From contig NC_068344.1 in assembly GCF_014633365.1 (NCBI RefSeq), positions 5,779,327 to 5,843,326 of the forward strand: 64,000 nucleotides of DNA, in the 5' to 3' direction. Source of the DNA: Diospyros lotus. Lineage: Eukaryota > Streptophyta > Magnoliopsida > Ericales > Ebenaceae. Positions 10,860-23,164 of this stretch are shown here, in pieces. Positions within the stretch are counted from its first letter, which is position 1, and every line of letters starts with the position of its first letter. A program made the translations under genes and the position numbers. Below the pieces are notes generated by a model. It did no database searches. It had not been told where the DNA came from and was given only the letters and a program-made list of their open reading frames with translations.

Positions 10860-12862
10860 GTTAATTTTGTAAAAATTTTGTTATAATTATACCCTTCTTT
10901 CGATCTTAAATATGGTTTAAATTAGATATTAATATATATTTTATGGTTATATGTAAATTTAAATTGAAAGATGAATGAAATGAAGTTCTAAAATAAATAA
11001 TAATAATATATAAAATTATATATAATACATATATATCATTATATGCATGCATGTAATATATATATAATATAATCTAATATATATATGTGCCATGTGTAAT
11101 ACATATATATAATATATAATTTATTAATAACATTAAATTATTTTTATTTTTTTTAGGCATGAAGAATTCAAGCCCATGAAGACTTAAAGTCCATGAAGAA
11201 TTCAAGCCCATGAAGAATTCAAGTCCATGAAGAAATCAAACCCATGAAAAATTAAAGTCCATGAAGAATTCAAGCCCATGAAGAATTAAGGCCCAATTTG
11301 AGCAACCCATGGAAAATATTATTTGGAGAAGGCCCAAGGATTATTTTTAATCCTAATGAAGATTAAAAACCAATTTATAGAAATCTATTTTTATTTTTTA
11401 TGTGAGAGCTTTATTAGGTGTGTTTTTTAGCTAAAATCCATTTAACTATTAGGTGGATATTATAGCTAAAATCCATTTAACTTTATGAGTGCTTTATTAG
11501 GTATGTATTTTAGCTAAAATCCATTTAATATTAGGTGTGTATTATAGCTAAAATCCATTTAACTTTAAGTGTGTGAGTGCCCATTAGATATAATTATGTC
11601 TAATTGAATAATTGAAATTGTGTGGTTTGTATTGCATCTTGTGGCCTATAAATAGCTCACTTGATTGCATTTGTAAGTGTGATTATTATTCTTGAATAAA
11701 AGTTTAGTTGTTTCCTTATAATTCTCTCTTTGAGAATTGTTCTTGTTCTTTCTCATTTTCTTTAGTACTTTCTCTTATAATCTTACTTTTTTTTCTTTCT
11801 TCTTTTAAATTCTTATGTCATTTATTATTACTTTATTATTCACCGCCTAAATGGCCGGTTAATTTGTGCCTTTAAATTTCTGTAATTTTAATTCTTGTCA
11901 TTTAATTATTCACCGCCTAAATGGACGGTTAGTTTATGCCTTTAAATTTCTGCAATTTTAATTCTTGTCATTTAATTATCCACCGCCTAAATGGCCGGTT
12001 AGTTTATGCTTTTAAATTTCTTGTCATTTAAATTCTGTTATTTAAATTATGTCATTTAAATTTCTGTCAATTAACTTTCAAATAAAAATGAGTAGTTAAA
12101 TCTAATCTTGGGTTAAGGCAAGGACAGTGTCCAATGCCAATGATTCCCAAAGAAAGCTGCGCTTTAAATAAGTAACATTAATTTAAATTTCAGTATGAGT
12201 GTGTATTAATTATTAAAAAATCACTAGGTTTGGATTGGAGCGTAAGCCTAACTTAGAGCTTTCATGCCATGTATGAGAGTTACTAGAACTGGAAACGCTA
12301 TCATACCCAAACCCGGATGATTAATTTAGTTGTTTTGTATATTAATTGTAATTGGATTTATGGTAGTTGCTTAAATTAGAATCCCGCATATCATGTATGG
12401 GGATTGCTTAACCTAGAACTATCATCATCTCTAATTGCATTTAATAACAAACCCTCATATCTGAAATTAAATTAATGTTGCTAATCTTATATGCTAAAAT
12501 TTGGGAATCAACGGGTTGGTACTGAAATTGTCTTAACTCAAGCACTATCCAAATTCATATTTTTACGTTTAATGTTTATTTCAATTTTTGCCTTACTTTA
12601 TTTTCTAGTATCTGTTGTCTAAAAACAAAACCATAAAAAATCTTGTTGTCAATTTGTCCAAATGCGTGTGCGTGTGTGTGACATTCTTTTTCTTTTGCCA
12701 TAAATAAATCTCTCAGTGGACGACCTGGATTCATCCAGAAAATATAAATTTAAATTTGGACTACAACTGCACTCGTACACTGGCGAGTATAAACCTCTCA
12801 CTAAAATAAAAAAAATATAAAAGTTTTATTATGGTTTGTTTTTATTGTATTTTAATTGCAGG
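10860..12862 (+). repeat. Unclassified retroelement-like block with TATA box and tandem repeats
   Basis: The block contains, in order: a 17-bp tandem unit (CATGAAGAATTCAAGCC type, 11155-11300); a unit with GCTAAAATCCATTTAAC repeated 3-4 times (11425-11565); a good TATAAATAG box at 11647-11655; and three copies of a 70-bp unit (11841 onward). It ends in a pyrimidine-rich TTTTAATTGCAG that looks like a splice acceptor. There is no reading frame of note. A retrotransposon LTR/leader is the most likely identity, but no terminal repeat partner or target duplication was found. Confidence 0.35.
11841..12020 (+). repeat. Three tandem copies of a 70-bp unit
   Basis: CACCGCCTAAATGG starts at 11841, 11911 and 11981, exactly 70 bp apart. 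Each is followed by CGGTTARTTTRTGC and TTTAAATTTCT. Copies differ at only a few positions. Confidence 0.9.
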
Positions 12863-14459
12863 GTGAGAGTGCAGTCACAAGGCTTGAGGGAAGAGCTCGC
12901 TAGAAAAGAAATACAACTATACGTGCACATATATATATATGTGTGTGTGTGGGTTAGCCGAACAAATCAGGGCACTCGAACGACTGTTTAAGCATAAATA
13001 TGTGGTACATTGGCTAGGCAGGGTATGGCTCGAATAAGCTTTACAAATCTGTGAGGGTTATCAGCTCGTACGCATGTTTGTATATGTGTATTTACATGTG
13101 GGTCTCATAAATGGGCGAACAATATATATTCTCAGTTGAGCTTTTGCTGTTTATGCGAGACCTCCGAATACCTCAATGAAATCATTCAAATGAGTGGCGG
13201 ATAACTTAGCATTTTACATTCCGACATAGCACATATAAATATAAGAGGCATTTGGACAGCGGGCTCATTTGGATATGATATACACGTATGTATATATATA
13301 TATATTTAATACTGTTTCTTTGGATGCAGAACGAGCAGAGGTTCTCATCCTCACCTAACTATATAAAATGCCATTCACGAAGAAAGATTAGGGTAAAAAC
13401 AAACCCCATTTGAGACCACAGGGAGACTCATAAAGAGATACAGAAACAGAGGTTGAACATAGTGAGCTAAAATGAACACAACGAGCTAACATGAACACAA
13501 CAATCGTATCAGCACAAGATGATATAGGCTAGCTTGCACAAGGATATGAGAAGATATATGAAGGAACTTGCACTAAAAATCAAAGGGGAGTGCAAGAAAA
13601 ATTTGCCTGATGACTTCGTTATGCAGAAGAATCTTCCCTCCTTGAAGCTGCTATCGGTCAAGACAAATGAGACGAGAAGGCAGGAGGGAAAGAAGAAGAA
13701 ATAGAAAGAATGAGCCATAGACATGAAAAGTGGGTACGCTTAGGAGAAAGGTCGCCAGTGTAGGTGCAACACAAAGAGGGAAAATGCACAGTTTGCACTT
13801 GCCACTTGGTCGAAATGACCTAATTATCTCTCCCTTCCAGCAATAGGCAAAGGAAGACCAAGGGTAGAATTGACATTTGTTGGCCACTTTAATTTATTAT
13901 GATTTTTATTTTTAACAATTTCAAATCTCATTTTTTAATTGGGCTCAGTCTATGCCGTGGACCATTCCATGACCTAACTCACTAACCCAAATAATTCTCA
14001 TCATCCAAGCCCATTCATAATATAATTAAAATTCTAAACACAATTCAATGGCCCAATTCATTTGGACTTTCCCCACATTTTTAAATCCCATTTGGATGGC
14101 TACCAAATTCTTATTTTCACTACACTTCATTCCATAAAAAAAAATATTTTCAATCCTCAATTAATTAAATCAAAATTTTTGAACCAAAAAAAATAAAATA
14201 AAATACTTGAACTTCTCCATTTGAGGTTTACAAATTTATTTATTTTATTTATATCTCATTTGGCTTGTATAATTTGTTCTTAATTGTTTATTTATTTGTG
14301 TTTAAGTGTAGACAATTATTTGTAAACTTTTAAACTATCGTTATGGATTGTATAGATTTCCTAGAATCGTTAAAATCTAAGTGAATCTAATTTTCAAAGT
14401 AAGTTAGGGTGAAAATTTTGGTATAGTGGTTGTCTGTAACCCATTGTAATATAAGTGCA
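12863..14459. other. Intergenic, AT-rich, no gene recognised
   Basis: This holds a short AT/GT microsatellite near 12935-12952 and mixed sequence. The open frames around 13509-13887 on the minus strand are short and show no domain or coding character. I see no structured element up to the Helitron boundary at 14460. Confidence 0.5.
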
Positions 14460-15996
14460 TTAGAGATAACTCGTGCCTAAAGGCACGGTGCAACTAAAAA
14501 AAAATTAAACATTGAATTTGAACGCAAAATAATCAAATATTAAACTCGGACACGTACTAATCATACCAGCCGCCTCCGGGGACAGTAATCTCAGCCATTA
14601 AAAATATATAAAATTTATCTCAGCCATTAAAATGTCTCTCTCTTATATTTTATACATTTTCAAATTCATGCCCTAAATAACTTTATAAATAATAAACCCA
14701 ATTTTTTATTTAAAAAAATTGAGATAATTAATATTAATAGTCTCATTTAATTATTTTGTGCATATTAACTTAATGACTAAAAATATAATCAAAACAAATT
14801 AAATAAAACCGATGATAAAAATATAGCTCAATATATATATGGGTTGAGATAGTGAAATGAGGGCCAAAAATAAAATTGGTCCACTTTATTTAATAAAATA
14901 AATGCCCCAGGCCCAATTCAAGCTCAACCAATTTGAAATAAATTCATTGTTGCCCCAAATCCTTTAATGGATCTTTTAATAGATCGAGCGGCCCAAATCC
15001 GACTCGATAGCCCAATTTGACCCAAACTAAAACCCTTCTTCTTCTTTCTATAGCTAGGTTTCTTTTTACCTATTTTCCTTCTTGCCCTGTCACCGACTAC
15101 ATCTTCCTCCTTGCACCGCCGCTAACACAGCCTCTATTCTCCAACGCCGACCGCTTTCTTCCTTCATTGCCGGCAGCTTTATACACACACACACACACAC
15201 ACACAGCTTTATATTACTATAAATTATATGTATATTACATACATATAATTTATATATAATTTGTCGGCCGCTTTCAGCATGATGAACACAAACACACACA
15301 CAGGTACATATACATAGCAAACATCAGGGGACTCTCTCTCTGTGCGATGGTTGCGAGGTGGGTCGGCGATGGCGGCCAACCCACCGCTATTGCCTGGGTT
15401 CCCCGACCACGAAGCTTGGTTTCCCTGACCCTTCGGGGCCGTCGCACACACACCCATATATATATAGATATATACACACACAGAACACACACATATGCAT
15501 AATATACACAAAGTTAGTATATAAACACACACCCATATATATATATATAGATATATACACACACAGAACATACACATATACATATACACAACAAACATAC
15601 ATGTAAACAGTGAACATACATACCTTTAAGATAAACACACAGTTAGTATATAAACACACACACACACACAACACACACATACATATACACAACAAACATC
15701 ACATACCTCTAAGATCTGGCTGTAGCAGCGAACGGTGGAGGGAGGGGCGACGACTACGTGGGTGGGTGCGTATGTGAAAGAGAGAAAGAGAGAGGAAGAG
15801 AGAGAGGCAGGGAATGGGTAGGTGGGTGGGAGGAAGAGAGAGAAAGACAGAGGGAAAGGGAGAGAGACAGTGAATGGCTGCACTTAGGCGGGAAAATTTT
15901 TAATCTCGGCTATTGAAATCTTAGAAATTAATCCTAGCCATTCAAATGTCTCCCATTTGAGACATTTTCAAAAAGTGTTATGTCTTATTATATAGA
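14460..15996 (-). mobile_element. Non-autonomous Helitron (minus orientation)
   Basis: On the minus strand the element begins TCTATATAATAAGACATAAC after an A. It ends with a GC hairpin (CGTGCC-TTTA-GGCACG, 14472-14487), then CTAA and a host T, which is the Helitron pattern of insertion between A and T. Length is 1,537 bp. There is no Rep/helicase coding sequence. The interior holds long CA/TA microsatellites and a GC-rich purine-biased segment (15330-15450, 15720-15890) that may be captured host sequence. A stretch of about 50 bp near each end (14612-14663 and 15931-15980) recurs in direct orientation. Confidence 0.7.
15182..15710. repeat. CA/TA microsatellite cluster with tandem duplication
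   Basis: CA repeats at about 15182-15204, 15282-15301 and 15654-15680 surround a duplicated block. The phrase CACACCCATATATATATA recurs near 15450 and 15530, each time followed by GATATATACACACACAGAAC. This lies inside the Helitron. Confidence 0.85.
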
Positions 15997-17845
15997 TGTG
16001 TATCTAGTTTTCAATGTGAGGTAGTGTGGAAATCTTGGTTAGATTGGTTTAATAGAACCCCAAATGTGGTTAGATCTTGAGAGAGTGGACTAAATATATG
16101 TGGAGACACTAGACCACTTAAAATTGCCTACTGTCTCATTTTATTTATTCTTGTTATATTTTATGACTTACATTTATTATCAATCTCAAATATCATTTAT
16201 TATATTTATCAAATATATATATATTTTCCAATAAAATTATTAATCAAGAATATTTATTAAAATTGAGAAAAAAAATTAATTGCTTAATTCGCCTCTCTTC
16301 TTGAGTGGTCATATCCTAAGGGACCAACACCATAATAGATGTTTTCAAATCCTTAGTGATAAGGTAAAGTAGTGGACTAGGCAATTGGCCGAACCACTCT
16401 AAATCTGTTGTGTTCATATTGTTTGTTTCTTATATTTTCGTTTTAATAATGTCAATTTTCGTATGCCATTCAACTATTTTCTAACATATTTTTCAATTCA
16501 TTGCAATATCTTTTCATATGCCATTCAAAAATTTTCTTGGTTGAAATCATCTTAAATACTAGTCAGTTTCCATCTTCATTATTTGCATAAAGAACTTTAT
16601 TTTAATATTTCTACACACACACATATATATACTTCTCAAATGCATACATTTTCAAAAATCAAAATCTAGAAGTGACATTTGTATCCCTTCATATTTTCAG
16701 AACTGCTTCACTCATTCTTATTTTCAGATGTTTCACTTCTTCATTGCATATATTTTCTATAACTAATAATTTGAATTTAGTTATCATAAAACATTCTTTT
16801 AGACTTTATAATTTATTCTCATTCTACTTCTATCATCATAAAGCATTTTTGTTTCAGTCTTCATGGCTTGCACAAAAGTTCTCTAAACATCAAATTTCAT
16901 TGCATAAATAAGAAGTTTTCTAAGTATCTCAAGTTGTATACTTATTTCTCAATACATATATTTGAACTAATGAGTTTTGTATATTATATATTCAAACTAA
17001 TATTTTTGTAATACTAAAAGATTTCTCAATATACTTCTTTAAATGCATTCATCCTTATTTGCAAATATTCATATATTATATGTTTGAAATATCTTAAAAC
17101 TCTCTTTATGAAAAACCTTCTATAGTGCTTTTAAATTATTTGTTGTTGCAACTCCTTTCAATTTATGAAAAATGTTATTTTCAAATAACTTTACTACATC
17201 ACAGTTCAGATATTCTTAAAAATAGTCAAAACATCCAATTCACTTCTCTCTTGAATGATTTTTCAATAAAAAAAAAATAGCCAAATGGCTAAAGAGTTGG
17301 AAATGTCACGGACATAACAAGATGTGGGGTGTGAGCAATGGCATCAATAGAGAGAGATTGGAGTCAAGTGCTCAAGGGTTGTTATCGATAATGAATTATC
17401 TAGGAAACGATATGAGTGTAAGAAAGTTTACACAAGTGATTTTGCTGAGTTTGGATTTGATTCAAGCCCTATTTTTCTAGGATCGAAGTGTCTTGGTAAG
17501 TCTTTTCCTAGGATGGTGTATTTGTTTTAGGCGACTTCCTTCAAGGTTCTGAACTGGCATCTACATGACCCTGACGCTTGGAATCCTAAGGAGTGTCTCA
17601 AATTGAGGACACGGAATGATATTGTTAACCTCTCTAAGTCGCAAATTTAGTATGTGCTTAAGATGAACATCCTTTCAAACTTCAAGGGGACAATTCAAGA
17701 AATGAAAATATGGTATTCCAAGACAATTGGAGGAAGGCTTTGGGGGCATTCCTAATCGGGTTTTTGAGCATGGCTTTTTAGTAGCCCTATGCCCCACTTC
17801 AGTCGTCAGCATATTAGGCCTTACTTTTTTTATTTTTGTATTGTG
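15997..17845. other. Intergenic, no gene recognised
   Basis: Mostly AT-rich sequence. The segment 17290-17820 is less AT-rich and could be an old coding or retroelement remnant, but its frames are broken and I recognise no domain. Confidence 0.4.
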
Positions 17846-18570
17846 ATTTAGATCATTTGCAAAAACATCCCTTGTGGTTTAAAAATGCTCTTCAAAATCT
17901 CTATGGTTTGAATTTTTTGCTTAGAATACCCCTTCTTACAAACAACCTCAAATAGCTCTTCATTAAGTTTGATTAAACTAATTAAACAAAAATTCAGTTA
18001 AATTTAATTAAAATAAAATATACAAAAAGAATGTCGAGTAATGAAGTTCCAATCATTGGAACCCTGTTAGCCGAAGCTAATGGAGAAGGAGAAAAATAAG
18101 AAGACAATGATTTAGTTGATATGCAGCAAGGATGAACACAACGTTGATGGTCTTTAATCAAAAGACAAAAATGTGGTTAATGGTTGTTCGATAACAATTC
18201 CCATGGTTAGAAACAACCTTAACCAAGGTTTTCATATGGGCATAATTTTTTTTCTTCTTTCTTTCTTATTCTTTTTCTCTTTCTTTCTCTAGGTTCCAAA
18301 CCTTGGAACCCATTCGCTTCGACTCGCAAGGTTCTAGTTGTGATTTTGTTAGTTAACTTTCTTTCCGTTTTTTCTTAAATTTTTATTTCAATTAAATTTA
18401 ACTTAATTTTTTGTAGTTAGTTTAATCGACATAATTAAGATTTAAATCATACTATTTGCATAAGAAAGAGTGTTTAAATAAAAAATTCAAACCACAAGAA
18501 TCTTCTAAAATATTTTTAAATTACAAGTGATGTCTATATAAATAATCTAAATCTACATTGCAAATATGTC
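17846..18570. mobile_element. DNA transposon or MITE with terminal inverted repeats of about 100 bp
   Basis: The left end (TTTAGATCATTTGCAAAAAC, then CTTGTGGTTTAAAAATG) is matched by the inverted right end around 18450-18555 (ATTCAAACCACAAGAA, then TAATCTAAA). The arms match over roughly 100 bp with many substitutions. Long arms and a non-coding interior suggest a Mutator-like MITE. I could not settle the target duplication. Confidence 0.55.
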
Positions 18571-18632
18571 TATTTGAAAAATTATATAAAAATTTCATAA
18601 TAATTGAATAATAATCACATAAGGTAAAGGAT

Positions 18633-18912
18633 TGTTTTCTTCGTGTTTCAATTTTGAATTCATTTTTAGTTTTGTGTTTTGACTGTCTGTTTTGAAATTA
18701 TTAAAAACGTTTTCTTTTTGTTTGTAGCATTTTTCGCATTTTGAGCGTATTTGTGATGAAAACAACCAAAATGACTTTTTGTTGTTTTGAGTTTTTTTTA
18801 CAAAATTTTATCTTATTTTTGAAAATACGTTTTTGAAAATATGAAAGTAAATACGTTTTGATTGTTTTAAAAAACTGAAAACTAAAAATAGTCTGAAACA
18901 GTAAAGAGAACA
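18633..18912. mobile_element. Foldback MITE, about 280 bp
   Basis: The left arm TGTTTTCTTCGTGTTTCA, followed by ATTTTTAGTTTT, pairs with the right arm AAAACTAAAAAT and TGAAACAGTAAAGAGAACA. It is flanked by GGAT on both sides. There is no coding sequence. The superfamily is not determined. Confidence 0.5.
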
Positions 18913-19006
18913 GGATTTAATTTTTTGTACAACCATTTTTAATTGAGTTGAAACCATACATTTCAACAACTCCCAAGCTAACGTAAAATTTGAAAAACAA
19001 AAATTA

Positions 19007-19108
19007 GGGCTCGTTATTTTTGCTTTTTGTATTTTCTTTTTTCAATTTTATAAATAATTTTTTTATTATAAAATTTTGAAAATAAAAATTCAAAAACAAA
19101 ACAAGCCC
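19007..19108. mobile_element. Tourist-like MITE with TTA target duplication
   Basis: A 102-bp palindromic element runs from GGGCTCGTTATTTTTG to AACAAAACAAGCCC, flanked by TTA at 19004-19006 and 19109-19111. A 3-bp TTA duplication and short GGGC ends fit the PIF/Harbinger (Tourist) group. The interior is almost a perfect foldback. Confidence 0.65.
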
Positions 19109-19111
19109 TTA

Positions 19112-20470
19112 ATTAGTTACATATCGAAAAGAAAATCGTTTGAGATATTTTAGTTATCAAAAAATCAACTATAGATGATAGTTTAAAACAATTTGATATG
19201 TGAAAAAATAACATATAAGTCTCAAATGCAGTGGATAACAATGATTCATAATAAGATAAAAATGAAGATACACTTGGTTAGATAGTTATTTTGTTAAATC
19301 AAACACGATCTAATTTGATTTTTCTAAGGTGATAATATAATAAATTTAATAAAAAATAAATATTATTGGTAACTATTTGGCCCAAAAGGATCTGTTTGGC
19401 TTGTGTTTTACTACATAAATGTATTTATCCCATAGTTTGTTCTTAATGTTTTTAAATAAATTTGTTCTAGAAAACAAATGTGTGTATTATGTATATATAT
19501 TTATGAATAATAAATTATATATTCTTACTATTGTTGTCGAGATATAATAATAAATTTATTCAATTAAAAACATCGTTTTCAAGGCATGAAAGCTTCCATT
19601 CAAACACTCTAACACTTAAATTAGACATTGAAGATGTTGAAGATTTGAAAGCTATATTCACATCAATATTAAAAATGTATATATTCTAAAATGAGAGTTT
19701 ATTTATTTATAGAGACATATAGAACAATCTTAAAGCTCATAGGATTAAGATTTTTATAGATAACATTTATTCTGATATTTTGAAATCTTTTTAGAATTAA
19801 TTTTTTTTTATGATAGTTGTCTATCTTTTTTGTGAAATTTTTAAAGGAATTTTTAAATATCAGAATCATCTAATTTTTACATCGTGCGAGAATCTCATGA
19901 TTTATCGGAAAAATTTATACTTTTCTAACTCAAAAAATTATTTTGGACTTTTGATTTTTTTTTTAATTTTTTAATGAACTTTACCTATAATAAAACACTT
20001 ACCACTAGGGATCACAATTTAATAGGAAAATGCAAATCTCTAAATTAACCTTGACCCTGGCTAATAGATTAGATATAGGAGTATAATCTTTGATGCTAAC
20101 TGGGTCAATCTAGTTATTTCGCCATTTTCAATGCCGACTGGGTTGGCCGACCTATTTGGCCCATCTAACAATGTCCATCCAATAGTGCTCCATATTGATT
20201 AATTTGTTCAGTTTAAGTGTAACTATGAGTATAAAAGATAAATTTAACTATCTTTTTTTTTTTTTAATAATGTTCAACTTTTAAATACATTGAACAAACA
20301 CCCTTTTTATTTGAAAATTAAAAATAAAATAAAATAAATTATAGATCTTAGACGAAGTACTTAAGAGAGGTGGCCATATTCATGGAAAATTAACACTGGA
20401 AGAGGGTAACGTGGAATGGGCTTCACAGTCACGCATTTCGAAATAAACCTTTGTTTCTGCTACACAGCAA
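19112..20470. other. AT-rich distal upstream region of RBCS
   Basis: No gene. Around 19620-19800 a segment resembles 52465-52550 and the 480-540 region (ATTGAAGATG, AAATGAGAGTTTATT), which may be a decayed piece of that LTR family. A CCAAT motif occurs near 20168, too distal to weigh. Confidence 0.4.
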
Positions 20471-20477
20471 AGAAAGA

Positions 20478-20542
20478 GATAAGATGATGGGGGCTTGGTG
20501 CCACGTGGCGGCAGGGAGAGGGAGAGGCTCCTTGACGATAAG
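20478..20542 (+). promoter_or_regulatory. I-box / G-box / I-box light-responsive cluster of RBCS
   Basis: GATAAG at 20478-20483, CACGTG within CCACGTGGC at 20501-20509, and GATAAG at 20537-20542 occur in 65 bp, about 190-260 bp before the likely transcription start. This combination is the classic light-responsive module of eudicot RBCS promoters, where bZIP proteins bind the G-box and MYB-like factors bind the I-box. Presence and spacing are seen in the sequence; activity is inferred from the family. Confidence 0.8.
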
Positions 20543-20694
20543 GCTGGCTGGGCATCAAAATTTGCCCACAAAACAATTATGTGGCCATCAGGGCCATGGT
20601 GTCGCCATCTGCGCCACCTTATGGACGAAATATCGTCATTATTTACCAGTGAATTTCGACCATTGAATCGTTGAAGATGATAAAGTGGCTGTAC

Positions 20695-20703
20695 CTATAT
20701 ATC
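20695..20703 (+). promoter_or_regulatory. TATA box of RBCS
   Basis: CTATATATC lies 87-95 bp before the start codon. It places transcription initiation near 20730 and gives a 5' leader of about 60 nt, normal for RBCS. A further GATAA motif lies at 20679-20683. Confidence 0.75.
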
Positions 20704-20789
20704 TCGAGCGAAGCTACAGAGGTGTACCTCTCTCAAGCAGAAACACACACTAGTAGCGAAGAAGCCTAGTAGTCATTCCAGTACTCGTC

Positions 20790-22078
20790 ATGGCTTCCTC
20801 CATGATCTCAAGTGCCGCCGTTACCTCAGTCAACCGCGCCGCCCCGGCTCAGTCCAGCATGGTGGCGCCCTTCACCGGCCTCAAGTCCTCCTCCGCTTTC
20901 CTGCCATCCCGCAAGCTCGACACCGACATTACCACTCTCGCCAGCAACGGCGGAAGAGTCCAGTGCATGAAGGTACATACAGAAGACTCGAGTCGAACTT
21001 AGGATATTTTTCTAAACGATATCATACCCCCACGTACAGTAGTTGTGGGATTTTTATAATACTAATTTAGAATGATGATGATGATTTGGGTGAGTACGTA
21101 CTGTGCAGGTGTGGCCTCCACGAGGACTGAAGAAGTTCGAGACCCTGTCTTACCTTCCTCCCCTAACCAGTGCACAATTGGCTAAGGAAGTGGACTACCT
21201 TCTTCGCTCGGGATGGATTCCCTGCTTGGAATTCTCCATTGAGGTTATTTCTTCCTCCATTCTCAGTTTCCTGCTTACATACCATTCATTACCCACCAAA
21301 CTGATGTCATTAATTTGTTCAATTTAATTAGCCTTTAGATTTTTATTTGGTTCAAATTTATTAAACTTTTTAAATATTTTATTTTTTGAAGAAATTAAAT
21401 AAAAAAAATTAAGAGTTGTAGGGAGAAAGTAAAGAAAAAACTAGCATTTTAGAGGGTAAAATGAATCATTTCAAAAAGTTTAAGGTGAATTTGGTGAAAA
21501 AATTAAAATAAAATTTGTGGGTAAATTAAAGCTGACTAAAATTGAAAAATTGAGCCTCAAATTTGGACTTTTTCCCTTTTAAATTTGATCTAAATAGCCT
21601 ACAATTTTGAAAGATTTAGAAGAGAAAATTAGTCTGTGTATAAAAATAAACATAAAAGAGAGAATGAAGATTGGAATGAGTTGAATGAGTCCAACCTCCC
21701 CAATGAGATCACTCTAAGCAATCCTGCATCGATTAAAAATAAATTTATCTCAAAACTCTATTTGCATTTTGCATATATATACATATATATATATATTGTG
21801 AGGATGACGGAGGAATCCATGGTATGGTACTCTACGCATAGGGAGGATTCGTGTACCGTGAGAACCACAGGTCTCCAGGATACTACGACGGGCGGTATTG
21901 GACAATGTGGAAGCTGCCTATGTATGGATGCACGGACTCGGTGCAGGTGTTGAAGGAGGTGGAAGAATGCAAGAAGCAGTACGAGGATGCCTTCATTCGC
22001 ATCATCGGGTTCGACAACAAGCGCCAGGTGCAGTGCATCAGTTTCATCGCCTACAAGCCCGCGCGCGCGGGCCTCTAA
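20790..22078 (+). CDS. RBCS: Ribulose-1,5-bisphosphate carboxylase/oxygenase small subunit, chloroplast precursor
   Basis: Exons are 20790-20972, 21109-21243 and 21842-22078, with GT/AG introns of 136 and 598 bp, giving 184 residues. The product is imported into the chloroplast and caps the L8S8 Rubisco holoenzyme for CO2 fixation. Residues 1-59 form a Ser/Ala-rich transit peptide starting MASSMISSA and ending GGRVQC; the mature chain of 125 residues starts MKVWPP (family usually about 123, and MQVWPP). Family motifs follow: [47 protein letters not shown], and [21 protein letters not shown]. The first intron falls right after mature residue 2 and the second after the CLEFSIE segment, as in other eudicot genes. 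All junctions keep frame and no stop intervenes, so the gene looks intact. The C-terminus (ARAGL) is slightly longer than common forms. Intron 2 is AT-rich and long for RBCS. Confidence 0.95.
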
Positions 22079-22984
22079 ATTAATTCTTCAACATCATCAA
22101 GCTGTGTTTTTGTTTTTTTTTGATGATTCGCCTTTAAGATTTAGCTCTTTGTCGATGCTGTTTTTTCTTTTTCTTTTTTCTGTCAATCGGATCTCCAACG
22201 GAACAACAAGGTATTAGAGGTAACAAATTACTACGGAGCGTATGTTTTGTTGGTGATGAACTGATGATGCACTGAGAGGTCTCTGGTCTGTGGCCCTTCA
22301 TGTGTTTGTCCTATATTTTTTAATAATCAGTATGATGGTTGTTGCCTCGTGCTAGCTAATTCTTGCCTAGCTCTACCTACTCGCCCATCAACTACTACAA
22401 TTTAATTTCCATTGCTTTTAACAAGATTTTTAACTTTCGTTTCATACTTCATCAAATCCCTGGGATAAGAAGACCTTTCTTAGGAATCCTTCTTAGCTAG
22501 ACCTACGTAAACTAAAACATGCATATATATACAGCGAAGGAAACATGAGTGGTAACAAAGCGCCTACCTACAAGAACTTTGTGCAAATGAACTTTGTTGT
22601 GTGATATATAATTGAAAATAAACAACATTGAAAATGTGGCCTTTCCATCATGCCTTAAGATGCTCCCCCAAATCTCGATACCAATCCAGCATAGTAATCA
22701 TTAGGATATAAATGGCAATTGTCATCCAGTTATCTGCTAGACTGAAAACTTAATTAATAGGATGCCTTCATTTCTCCTCAATTATACTGTTGTGCATGCA
22801 ATAAGAATTACTATTGAAGTAACTAATTATGATTAAAATGTCATGCGAGTATATACATAGCATAGGAAATAAGAAATGTCTTGTGAAAATTAAATGTGAG
22901 AAATAGTTATAAAAATGTGAAAACGGTATGATTTTTAAGATGATTCCAATCATAAAAATATTTGAATGACATTTAAAAGAGTAA
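22079..22984. other. RBCS 3' flank and intergenic sequence
   Basis: The 3' UTR begins with a T-rich tract (22100-22180). No canonical AATAAA stands out in the first 250 bp. Beyond about 22400 I see no gene or repeat. Confidence 0.5.
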
Positions 22985-23164
22985 CGCTAAGAAATGTTTT
23001 TGTGAATGAAAAACATTTGAATGGGAAGTGAGGAATGATGATGTTGAAACATAAATAACAAAGTCAAACAACATGAATATAGAAAACAAGCCACGTGAAC
23101 ACAATAATTTTTAAGTGGTTTAGCCAACATACCTAGTCCATTAAGGATATTAGTTTGTACAGGT

